Positions 57,021 through 64,000 of a DNA stretch of 64,000 nt are shown here, one piece after another. Both the position numbers and the translations under genes were made by a program. The notes beneath the pieces were generated by a model. The model had not been told where the DNA came from. It did not search any database and saw only the letters and a list, made by a program, of their open reading frames with translations. The first letter of the stretch is position 1; every line of letters begins with the position of its first letter. Source of the stretch: Lachnospiraceae bacterium A2 (GTDB lineage Bacteria; Bacillota; Clostridia; Lachnospirales; Lachnospiraceae); the NCBI GenBank assembly GCA_000403315.2, contig KE159636.1:1356906-1420905 (forward strand), given 5' to 3'.

Positions 57021-57092
57021 TACTGGTGTATACGTGTTTGAAGATTGTGAAATACATCTGCAGAAAGTATTTTCAAACACGCTATACCAGTA
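57021..57092. repeat. 50-bp mini-element inserted in a palindrome
   Basis: CGTGTTTGAA (57033-57042) and its complement at 57072-57082 bound a 50-bp segment flanked by TATA duplications (57029-57032, 57083-57086). The right end (GCGTGTTTGAAA read leftward) matches the IS5-family ends at 41777 and 42651. Removing it rejoins TACTGG and CCAGTA, an intact palindrome. Confidence 0.55.
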
Positions 57093-57162
57093 TGGCATAT
57101 TTTTGGAAAATTGTCAAATAGAAATTTACACTGCGGGGCAAAAGGATAAGCAGCGCCCGTTT

Positions 57163-57669
57163 CTATAGCCTGGTTTCATACCCGTATTCATGGAAGCAGC
57201 AGGTTTCGTCAATTACCTCATGGAATACGCCTTCTGCCTGCCGGAACCCACTTTTTACATATAACCGGGAGGCAGGGATATTGAAGTCCACGACAAAGAG
57301 CCGCAAATATTCTGCCCCCAGGGATTTTGCAGTTTTTTTTGCCAGTGCCAGCATGGCGCCGCCGAACCCTTGCCTTGCATACTTGGGGTTTACGCCAAAA
57401 CGGTCCATGTAAAGGGGCTTCCCGCAAGGGTTTTCCCATGCTATGCTGGATCCGCCGGGGTGGGAGCTGCACAGGGCAAATGCAGAAACAATTTTCCGCT
57501 GTTCTTCCAGAAGGTAAAGCTGCTGGCGTTCAATGTCTGCTTTGAAAAATTCACAGGGGTAAATATCGTCCCAGATGGGGAGATGGTTTTTGTACATTTC
57601 CCGTATAATTTCCCGGTAGGTTTCCTGGAGCAGCGGCAAATCCTGCATAGTGGCTAATCGAAAGTCCAT
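57163..57669 (-). CDS. GNAT-family N-acetyltransferase
   Basis: 168 aa; ATG 57669 behind GGCAGGAGGAAAAAC. Acetyl-CoA loop in RFGVNPKYARQGFGGAMLAL (R/Q-x-x-G-x-G/A), then YLRLFVVDFNIPASRLYVKS and GFRQAEG. Transfers acetyl to an unknown amine. Monocistronic. Confidence 0.85.
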   Translation of the reverse strand: MDFRLATMQDLPLLQETYREIIREMYKNHLPIWDDIYPCEFFKADIERQQLYLLEEQRKIVSAFALCSSHPGGSSIAWENPCGKPLYMDRFGVNPKYARQGFGGAMLALAKKTAKSLGAEYLRLFVVDFNIPASRLYVKSGFRQAEGVFHEVIDETCCFHEYGYETRL

Positions 57670-57893
57670 GTTTTTCCTCCTGCCAAATATTGTTTTTCTT
57701 TTCCTGGAATCAATCATACCATACCGGGAAAGAGCCTGCAACTGTTTGGTACGATGAATTGCAAAATGGGGAAACTCAAAGCATATTTGCCTTGCAATGG
57801 CATTTATCCGAGGATATAATAGGGATAGCAAAATAGAAGGAAGCCGCTATGGGAATGGGGGCAGAATTTGAAAACAGGACAGGAGAGTGGGAA

Positions 57894-58622
57894 ATGAACG
57901 AAATTTTAGAATCGCTGTATAGGAGGAAGTCTGTCCGTGCATTCACGGAGGAACAAATTTCACCAGAGGACCGGGAAGCTATTTTACAGGCGGCCCTGCA
58001 GGCGCCTTCCGCGGGCTGCCAGTTATTGTATACCATCCTTGACATTACGGACCAGGGAAAAAAAGAAAAGCTGGCTGAGCTCTGCGACCACCAGCCATTT
58101 ATCGCAAAAGCCAAGCTGGCGCTGGTATTCTGCGCAGACTGCCGGAAATGGCTTTCCTTTTACCGGGAAGCTGGGCTTAGCCCAAGGGAGCCCGGTGCAG
58201 GGGATTTGCTGCTGGCAGTAGAGGACGCGGTAATTGCGGCGCAAAATTCCGTGACGGCGGCTGAGAGCCTTGGGATTGGCTCCTGCTATATCGGGGATGT
58301 GATGGAACATGCCGAGGAGATGAAGGGGCTCCTTTCGCTCCCGGCCTATGTGTACCCAGCCTGTATGCTGGTATTTGGGCATCCTACCGGGCAGCAGAAG
58401 GAGCGGAGGAAGCCGGAGCGGTTTTGCATTTCTGATATCGTCTGTGAAAATACATACCAGGACAAAACCAGCGATGGGATCCGTGAAATGTTTGCCGGGA
58501 AAACAGGGGCGCAGAGTTTTGAAGCGTGGATGGAAGCATTTTGGAAAAGGAAATATGAGTCGGAATTTTCCAATGAGATGAACCGCTCCATGGAAGTGTA
58601 TTTAAAAGAGTTCCAGAAATAG
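57894..58622 (+). CDS. nitroreductase-family protein (NfsA-like)
   Basis: 242 aa from ATG 57894 behind AGGAGAGTGGGAA; ATG 57849 also has a ribosome site and would add 15 residues. LYRRKSVRAFTEEQISPEDR, then EAILQAALQAPSAGCQ is the FMN-binding N-terminus; AAQNSVTAAESLGIGSCYIG and VFGHPTGQQKERRKPERF complete the fold. Probably an NAD(P)H-dependent FMN flavin reductase. Confidence 0.85.
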   Translation: MNEILESLYRRKSVRAFTEEQISPEDREAILQAALQAPSAGCQLLYTILDITDQGKKEKLAELCDHQPFIAKAKLALVFCADCRKWLSFYREAGLSPREPGAGDLLLAVEDAVIAAQNSVTAAESLGIGSCYIGDVMEHAEEMKGLLSLPAYVYPACMLVFGHPTGQQKERRKPERFCISDIVCENTYQDKTSDGIREMFAGKTGAQSFEAWMEAFWKRKYESEFSNEMNRSMEVYLKEFQK

Positions 58623-58681
58623 TGGGATGGGGCAGGCGGCTGGGATGGCTGCCAGAGGATGGTGTGAAGGAGAATCAGCAA

Positions 58682-59146
58682 ATGAAAAAATTTATTACCG
58701 GCGTACTGGTAATTGTATGGATGGCAGTTATCTTTGCATTTTCCGCACAGGATGCAACAGAATCTTCCCGGACCAGCCAGTCCGTGTCTTACCGGATTGC
58801 CAAATGGCAGGACCGTTTCTTCCATCAGGGGAAAACGGAGGAAGAACTCTTGCAGCAGGCGGAAGGGATGCAGCTTATCATCCGCAAAGGCGCCCATATG
58901 AGCGAGTATGCACTGCTGGCAATGCTCTTAGGCGTCCATTTGGGCTGTTACCCGTTCCCAAAATGGAAGGCGTTCCTGCTGGCATTTGGGATTACGGTGT
59001 GCTACGCGGCTTCCGACGAGTTCCACCAGGTCTTTGTGCCGGGCCGGGCTGGCCGGCTGACGGATGTTGGCATTGACAGCATAGGGGGCTTGGCTGGCAG
59101 CTTGGCAGTATTTTTATTTGATAGGAAAGGCCATGCGAAAGCGTGA
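58682..59146 (+). CDS. VanZ-family membrane protein
   Basis: 154 aa; ATG 58682 behind GTGAAGGAGAATCAGCAA. N-terminal helix (FITGVLVIVWMAVIFAFSAQ), the conserved RKGAHMSEYALLAMLLGVHL, and VCYAASDEFHQVFVPGRAGR, then DVGIDSIGGLAGS. Four membrane segments. The VanZ family includes a teicoplanin-resistance protein but most members are of unknown function. Confidence 0.85.
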   Translation: MKKFITGVLVIVWMAVIFAFSAQDATESSRTSQSVSYRIAKWQDRFFHQGKTEEELLQQAEGMQLIIRKGAHMSEYALLAMLLGVHLGCYPFPKWKAFLLAFGITVCYAASDEFHQVFVPGRAGRLTDVGIDSIGGLAGSLAVFLFDRKGHAKA

Positions 59147-59245
59147 AAATATCTTTCCTATAAGGATTAGGGTGAAAAGGCCTTTGGCGCTACGCTCATA
59201 CCATATATTGTTATTATAAATCCATACAGGGAGGGAATTATTTCA

Positions 59246-60748
59246 ATGAGTTCTGGAAAGAAAGAGTACAACAGGGAAAAATCGGCCAACCAGTTTGTCC
59301 TTATGATTATGACGGTTATCGACACTTTTTTGTTTGCAGGGTACATTAATGATTACCGGCAGGGGAATATCGGGTTTCAGTTTATGCTTTCGGTAGTCCT
59401 GACGGTAGTGGTTACCCTTGGGACATCTTATGCTGTATTTTTCAGGAAAAAGGATACCGAAAAGTTTAAATACGTTTCCGTGGCGGGCTATATGGCGGTG
59501 TATGCCCTTGCAGTTTTTGGCGCTAAGAATGACCTGGTATTCGTTATGGTGTTCCCGCTGACTGTGATTTATATTTTATACTACAATTATAAAGTAATTC
59601 TGGGGATTGCCCTGGCTTTTGGCGCCATCAACATGGCTGACCTGGTGTACGTCGTTGCTATCTTAAAGCATATGCATTCCGGGAAAGAGTGGGACACCGC
59701 GTCCATGCTGCTGCAGGGCGCGTCCGTGCTGGTGTACTTGGCTGTGCTCTGCGGTACCACAAAGCTGTCCAACAAGAATAATGATTTGCGGATTGCAAGC
59801 CTGAACGAAGAAAAGGAAAAGAGCGCAGGGCTCCTTAGGGATGTGCTGGAGGTGGTTTCCGTTGTCCGCCAGAATTCTGCACAGGCGGAAGAATACATCC
59901 AGATTTTGGGGCAGAATATAGCTTCCGCTTCATCTGCCTTGGGGGATATCTCCGAGGGGAACAGCCATAATACAGAAAATATCGGGAAACAGACGGTAAT
60001 GACTGGAAATATCCAGAATATGATTTTGGAAACCAAACAAATGTCAGATGAAATGCTGGAATTGTCCAAACAGTCTGCAAATGCAGTCCGGGAAGGGCAG
60101 AATTTTGCCGAAAATTTGCAGAGGCAGTCGGAAAAGACAAGGGAAGCCAACGGGCAGGTGGCGGATTCTGTTACCAGCCTGATACAAAATGCAAAAGCCG
60201 TGGAGGAGATCACAGAGCAGATTTTTTCCATTTCCAGCCAGACAAACCTGCTGGCCTTAAATGCATCCATAGAAAGCGCACGGGCAGGGGAAGCAGGCAG
60301 GGGCTTTGCTGTGGTAGCTGACGAAATACGGACGCTGGCTGATGAAACCCGGAAACTGACGGAAATGATACAGAACATTGTAACGGAGCTAAGGCAGAAT
60401 GCAGGGACAGCCAAGGCCACGGTGGACAACGTGTTGGATGTCACCCATGAGGAGCGCAAGTTAATCCGCAGCACCATGCAGCAGTTCACCAGCATTGGGG
60501 AGAAAATGGACGGGCTGAATTGGGATGTGCAGGAAATCTATGGGAAGATTGAGGAAATCCTTACTTCAAACCAGGCCATTGTGGACAGCATTAACCAGAT
60601 TTCTGCCGTCAGCCAGGAAGTATTTGCCAGCACCCAGCAGGCGGTGGAGCTTGGGGAGGATACGAACCAGCAGGCGCAGCAGGTGCGGGAGTGCATGGAG
60701 GAACTGAAACGGACCGTGGATTCTGTCGGCCGGTACGCGGCAGAGTGA
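59246..60748 (+). CDS. methyl-accepting chemotaxis protein
   Basis: 500 aa; ATG 59246 behind AGGGAGGGAATTATTTCA. Six membrane helices in the first 185 residues and no large outer domain, so it likely senses membrane state or an intracellular cue. HAMP is not obvious. The signalling tip [48 protein letters not shown] is complete, for CheA/CheW contact. Confidence 0.9.
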   Translation: MSSGKKEYNREKSANQFVLMIMTVIDTFLFAGYINDYRQGNIGFQFMLSVVLTVVVTLGTSYAVFFRKKDTEKFKYVSVAGYMAVYALAVFGAKNDLVFVMVFPLTVIYILYYNYKVILGIALAFGAINMADLVYVVAILKHMHSGKEWDTASMLLQGASVLVYLAVLCGTTKLSNKNNDLRIASLNEEKEKSAGLLRDVLEVVSVVRQNSAQAEEYIQILGQNIASASSALGDISEGNSHNTENIGKQTVMTGNIQNMILETKQMSDEMLELSKQSANAVREGQNFAENLQRQSEKTREANGQVADSVTSLIQNAKAVEEITEQIFSISSQTNLLALNASIESARAGEAGRGFAVVADEIRTLADETRKLTEMIQNIVTELRQNAGTAKATVDNVLDVTHEERKLIRSTMQQFTSIGEKMDGLNWDVQEIYGKIEEILTSNQAIVDSINQISAVSQEVFASTQQAVELGEDTNQQAQQVRECMEELKRTVDSVGRYAAE

Positions 60749-60769
60749 GGGTGTGCGGGGCCTGTTTTT

Positions 60770-60830
60770 ACATTTTCCTTACATTTCCCTGAACATTTTC
60801 CTAAAAGTTTCTGGTATAATAGATTCTGGC
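60770..60830 (+). promoter_or_regulatory. response-regulator promoter with direct repeats
   Basis: Three repeats ACATTTYCC start at 60770, 60781 and 60793 (11-12 bp apart) and lie 24 bp ahead of TATAAT (60825-60830). OmpR-type regulators bind tandem repeats with this spacing, so the operon at 60907 is probably autoregulated. Confidence 0.6.
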
Positions 60831-60906
60831 AGGGTATGGGCTGCAGCGCTGACAGGCGCAGATTCCATAACGGGTGGAAGGACAAAAGAAAAGGATAAGA
60901 CAGGCC

Positions 60907-61569
60907 ATGATAAAAATTTTAATTGTAGAAGACGATGCCAATATCGCAAAGCTGGTAGAAGCCACCGTAGCCATTGGCGGCTATGAAGGGGTAGTCTGCA
61001 CCAATGGCGCCGAAGCCTTTGAGAAGATAGAGCATGAGAATTTTGATTTGATTTTATTAGACGTGATGCTGCCGGATATGAGCGGCTTTGAAATTATGCA
61101 AAAGCGCACCAACACGGATTCCCCAGTTATTTTCATTACCGCCAAGCAGGAGCTGACGGACAAGGTGCGGGGGCTGCGGCTGGGGGCGGAAGATTATATT
61201 GTAAAGCCTTTTGAAGCCATGGAGCTGCTGGCGCGGATTGAGGTTATCCTGCGCCGGGTGAAGCGGACGGAGAATAAGTATTCTTATGGGAACATTTCCG
61301 TCAATGTGGAAGAACACACCTGCAAATGCAATGGGGAGGAGGTTTACCTGACCCCCAAGGAATTTGAGGTGCTTGTATTTTTCATCCAGCACAAGGATGT
61401 GGCGATTTCCCGGGACCGTCTGCTGGCGGCAGTCTGGGGATTTGAGTATGAAGGGGAAACAAGGACCATTGACATCCATATCCAGCAGCTTAGGAAGAAG
61501 CTGAACTTAAAAGAAAAGCTGGTGACAATCCCCAAGCTGGGATACCGGCTGGAAAGCGCAAAAGAATAA
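60907..61569 (+). CDS. OmpR-family response regulator
   Basis: 220 aa; ATG 60907. Receiver domain: acidic pair in LIVEDDANIAK, phospho-Asp in DLILLDVMLPDMSG (about residue 53), Thr in VIFITAKQELTDK, Lys in IVKPFEAMEL. C-terminal winged helix: YLTPKEFEVLVFFIQHKDVA, SRDRLLAAVWGFEYEGETRT, VDIHIQQLRKK-like end. Pairs with the kinase 48 bp downstream. Confidence 0.95.
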   Translation: MIKILIVEDDANIAKLVEATVAIGGYEGVVCTNGAEAFEKIEHENFDLILLDVMLPDMSGFEIMQKRTNTDSPVIFITAKQELTDKVRGLRLGAEDYIVKPFEAMELLARIEVILRRVKRTENKYSYGNISVNVEEHTCKCNGEEVYLTPKEFEVLVFFIQHKDVAISRDRLLAAVWGFEYEGETRTIDIHIQQLRKKLNLKEKLVTIPKLGYRLESAKE

Positions 61570-61617
61570 GGGCTTTCCGCCCGCCTGGAAGCGAAATGAA
61601 AGGAATGGACCATTGCT

Positions 61618-63042
61618 ATGAAATTATGGCAGAAAATTTTCCTGTATACTTTGATACTGGTGATGCTTGCAGTAAGCATGACCAGTATTTTGTTGCTGAA
61701 AAACAGTTTTTCCTTTGCACTAAACCAGAAAAAACAGAGCGTATACAGCGAGCACGAATTTTTAGTAACCAGCTTTAAGAGCATGATGGTAACGGAGCGG
61801 CTGAAAGAAAACGCCATTGTGCTGGAGGAAAAAACGCTGAAAAAATTTATGGAGGACACTTTTGGGAAAAATGCCGAGGGCAATGGGATTCTCTTTTGCA
61901 ATACCAACAACGAGCAGGTCTACAGCAACCGGGAAATTTTTGTGCCCACCGGGCTTTTGGAGGCGGTAAAGGAAACCGGGAAAAGCTACATGCAGGTGGA
62001 CGGCTACCAGCTTTACATGGCGTCTGCAGAGAGCATGGAAGGCAAGACGTACTATGTGGTGACGGAAAATGACATTTCCGATGTAATGGAAATCCATGAA
62101 AACATGCTGTGGCAGATTCAGGTTATCAGCATGGCATGCGCTGTTTTGATTGCGCTGATTTTGCTTGTGGTGGTAAAAATGCTGCTGCACCCCCTGAAAA
62201 AAATCAACGAAGGGACAAGGAGCATTGCCCAGGGCAATTACCAGGAACGGATCCCGGAACGGGGGCATGACGAGTTTACCGAGCTTGCCCGGAATATGAA
62301 CCGGATGGCGGAATCGGTGGAAACAAATGTGCGGGCCTTGGAGCATGTGGCAGAGGACCGGAAACATTTCATTGACAACCTTTCCCATGAAATGAAAACG
62401 CCCCTTACTTCTATTTTAGGGTTTTCCGATTTGCTGCAGATCCAAAAGGACATTACGGAGGAAAGCAGGATTGAGTACGCTGGGATTATCAAGTCCGAAG
62501 CCACCCGCATGAGGACCCTTTCCGGGAAGCTGATGGAACTGATTACTGTTGGGGAAACCAACCTGGACTGGAAAGAGGAAGATATGCAGGTGCTGTTTGG
62601 GGAGATCGGGGTTTCCCTGCAGGTAGTTACGGCAAAAAAAGGCATAGCCCTGTCCTGCAGCTCCCAGAAGGGGAGCCTGTGGGTGGACCGGGAACTGTTC
62701 AAGTCTTTGCTGTACAATTTAGTGGACAATGCAATCAAGGCGTCCAGGGCAGGCAGCAGGATCCAGGTAGAGGGGCGTTTTGGGGAAGGGCAGTTCCTGG
62801 TTGAAGTATTGGACCAGGGGGTAGGCATCCCTGTGGAAGAAATTGATAAAATCACCCAGGCATTTTATATGGTAGATAAAGCAAGGAGCCGTGCCGACGG
62901 GGGCGCAGGCCTCGGGCTTGCCCTGTGCAAGGAGATTGTATCCCTCCACCAGGGGACGATGAAATTTGAAAGCCGGCAGGGGGAAGGGACGCGGGTATTG
63001 ATTTCCATGAAAGGGGGATGCAGGGATGCAGAAGATGCATAG
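61618..63042 (+). CDS. sensor histidine kinase
   Basis: 474 aa; ATG 61618 behind GAAAGGAATGGACCATTGCT. Membrane helices at about 7-27 and 165-187 flank an extracellular sensor domain. HAMP at about 190-245, H-box FIDNLSHEMKTPLTSILGF (His about 262), ATP-binding N box LVDNAIKASRAG, G1 VLDQGVGIPVEE, and GAGLGLALCKEIV. It phosphorylates the adjacent regulator. The stop overlaps the next gene. Confidence 0.95.
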   Translation: MKLWQKIFLYTLILVMLAVSMTSILLLKNSFSFALNQKKQSVYSEHEFLVTSFKSMMVTERLKENAIVLEEKTLKKFMEDTFGKNAEGNGILFCNTNNEQVYSNREIFVPTGLLEAVKETGKSYMQVDGYQLYMASAESMEGKTYYVVTENDISDVMEIHENMLWQIQVISMACAVLIALILLVVVKMLLHPLKKINEGTRSIAQGNYQERIPERGHDEFTELARNMNRMAESVETNVRALEHVAEDRKHFIDNLSHEMKTPLTSILGFSDLLQIQKDITEESRIEYAGIIKSEATRMRTLSGKLMELITVGETNLDWKEEDMQVLFGEIGVSLQVVTAKKGIALSCSSQKGSLWVDRELFKSLLYNLVDNAIKASRAGSRIQVEGRFGEGQFLVEVLDQGVGIPVEEIDKITQAFYMVDKARSRADGGAGLGLALCKEIVSLHQGTMKFESRQGEGTRVLISMKGGCRDAEDA

Positions 63043-64000
63043 GGAACAGCAAATTGGACGGAATACAGAAAGGAACGCAGACAGGCTGAAATCCATGCTT
63101 TTAACGCTGCTGTGCGCTATAGTGATCTTGGGGGTTGGATATGGGGTGATTGTGGAAAGCGGGAAGAAGATCCTGGAAAAAGAGCGGTCGCTGGAGGAAA
63201 CTGTTTATGAAAATACCAGCTCCAATATTTTTTATGGGAAAATTGACGAGGATATTGAACTGTTCCCATGGAATTATTTCCCGGAAGGTCAGGAGGCAGG
63301 GAATTCGGAGGAAATTCCCCGGTTCTTAATTATGATGGAATGGAACTGGGATACGGATGCGGAAATGAGCCGGGCGCAGGACCAATACCTGTATGGGATG
63401 ATTGGATGGCAGGCCGGCGTTTCTGCGGAAAAAGTTGCTGCCTGGTATAGCAGGAACCAAAAGAATATTATGGGAAACATGGTCCAGGTGGAAAATTCCC
63501 CGGTAGGTTCCATGTTTTTTTACCAGGATAATCTCAGGTTGGGGAAGAAGCAGTACCAGGTACGGGTAGCCAGCGGCTATTGGAATATTGTCAGCTTTAC
63601 CTGCATGGAGAACCGGGAAGGGCAGGAGCGCGACCGGAAGGCGTGGGAAGCAGGGAAGGACAAGCTGGTAGGGATGCTGGAAACCTCCGAGGACAGGCTG
63701 GAGGAATATTTTTCTTATATGATGCGTCTGAGCAGCTATGAAACAGTGATCCTTTATGACCAGAAAAGTGGGGAATATATCAGTACTTACCTGACTGGCC
63801 TGCGCTGGCTGGAAGGGATCCTGCAAAAGAAGAAGCATGTGTTTTATTATGTCCCGGAGAATGACAAGCGGGCAGTCCTGCGCTGGCTGGAAGTATTGGA
63901 AAATGAGGAAACGGAATACAGCAGCCAGAAGCTGGCAGGGGAGGGCAATGCTGCTGCGGATTATATCCTGGAGAGCCTAGAACAGGCGCAGCCAAGTTTT
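63026..64000 (+). CDS. membrane-anchored protein of the two-component operon (incomplete at right edge)
   Basis: 325 codons visible from ATG 63026, no stop before the window end; overlaps the kinase stop by 17 bases. A charged N-terminus, one membrane helix at about 24-45 (MLLTLLCAIVILGVGYGVIV), then an outer domain rich in Glu/Tyr/Trp (EIPRFLIMMEWNWDTDAEMS, NMVQVENSPVGSMFFYQDNL). No family recognised. Coupled translation suggests it modulates the kinase or is its sensor partner. Confidence 0.7.
   Translation, partial: MQKMHREQQIGRNTERNADRLKSMLLTLLCAIVILGVGYGVIVESGKKILEKERSLEETVYENTSSNIFYGKIDEDIELFPWNYFPEGQEAGNSEEIPRFLIMMEWNWDTDAEMSRAQDQYLYGMIGWQAGVSAEKVAAWYSRNQKNIMGNMVQVENSPVGSMFFYQDNLRLGKKQYQVRVASGYWNIVSFTCMENREGQERDRKAWEAGKDKLVGMLETSEDRLEEYFSYMMRLSSYETVILYDQKSGEYISTYLTGLRWLEGILQKKKHVFYYVPENDKRAVLRWLEVLENEETEYSSQKLAGEGNAAADYILESLEQAQPSF

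Noticed and set aside
59587..60495. 302-codon minus-strand frame opposite the chemoreceptor
   Set aside because: Ser/Ala/Phe-rich reverse reading of a coiled-coil gene, with no start signals.

Overview
The window looks like a chromosomal stretch of a gut Clostridia bacterium, most likely a Lachnospiraceae member. The reasons are strong GGAGG-type ribosome sites with frequent TTG/GTG starts, a T-box leader ahead of an aspS-gatCAB operon, a Spo0A-type DNA-binding domain in a phage gene, and the overall protein flavour. I cannot name a species. About two thirds (roughly 178-41305) is a visibly more AT-rich prophage-like element with tightly packed genes almost all on the + strand. The rest (41306-64000) is host chromosome with longer, GC-richer metabolic genes.

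Element, left to right. An IS3-family end (1-177) cuts a small HTH gene. A first immunity switch follows (XRE repressor 601-960 with divergent promoters and an inverted-repeat operator), then Rha-type regulator, small early proteins, a lytic transglycosylase, a two-OB-fold SSB, and an overlapping pair of a Spo0A-C-like protein and a sigma factor. The recombination block (6596-12420) holds a conserved phage protein, a 430-bp G-rich tract with 5-nt periodicity, an SbcC/Rad50-like ATPase and a RecT/Bet annealing protein. Next comes a signalling block: nicotinamidase-like hydrolase, vWA protein, PP2C phosphatase and protein kinase with a zinc ribbon, which together resemble the TerY-P triad of tellurite/stress systems. 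A second XRE switch and a homing-type nuclease sit between two truncated genes (19.2-21.0 kb). Then follow an MBL-fold hydrolase, a cytosine methyltransferase, a second SSB and many small Cys-rich proteins, a broken adenine methyltransferase, ASCH, a broken DUF5131 gene, GIY-YIG-like and HAD proteins. The replication block has an initiator with internal iterons, primase-helicase and RNase H. The element ends with YopX-like proteins, excisionase and tyrosine integrase. No terminase, portal, capsid or tail gene is in the window; they may lie left of base 1 or be absent.

Host side. A low-molecular-weight protein tyrosine phosphatase starts immediately after the integrase, and an IS5-family copy sits exactly at its stop codon. 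Then come a MITE-like hairpin, gamma-carbonic anhydrase, an ECF sigma/anti-sigma pair, a TtcA-like tRNA thiolase, metY-cysK (sulfur assimilation), an RmlD-like reductase, T-box-aspS-gatCAB (Asp/Asn-tRNA charging), a MATE pump, a GNAT acetyltransferase, a nitroreductase, VanZ, a chemoreceptor, and a two-component operon whose third gene runs off the right edge.

Most notable: the phage-borne vWA/PP2C/kinase block next to a nicotinamidase; the pentameric G-rich tract; two copies of a small hairpin element whose stem sequence is replaced while pairing is kept (25978-26031 and 37735-37782); a 42-bp repeat duplicated inside the replication initiator and read in two different frames; and several single-base homopolymer frameshifts in the element. 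I saw no tRNA, rRNA or CRISPR array.
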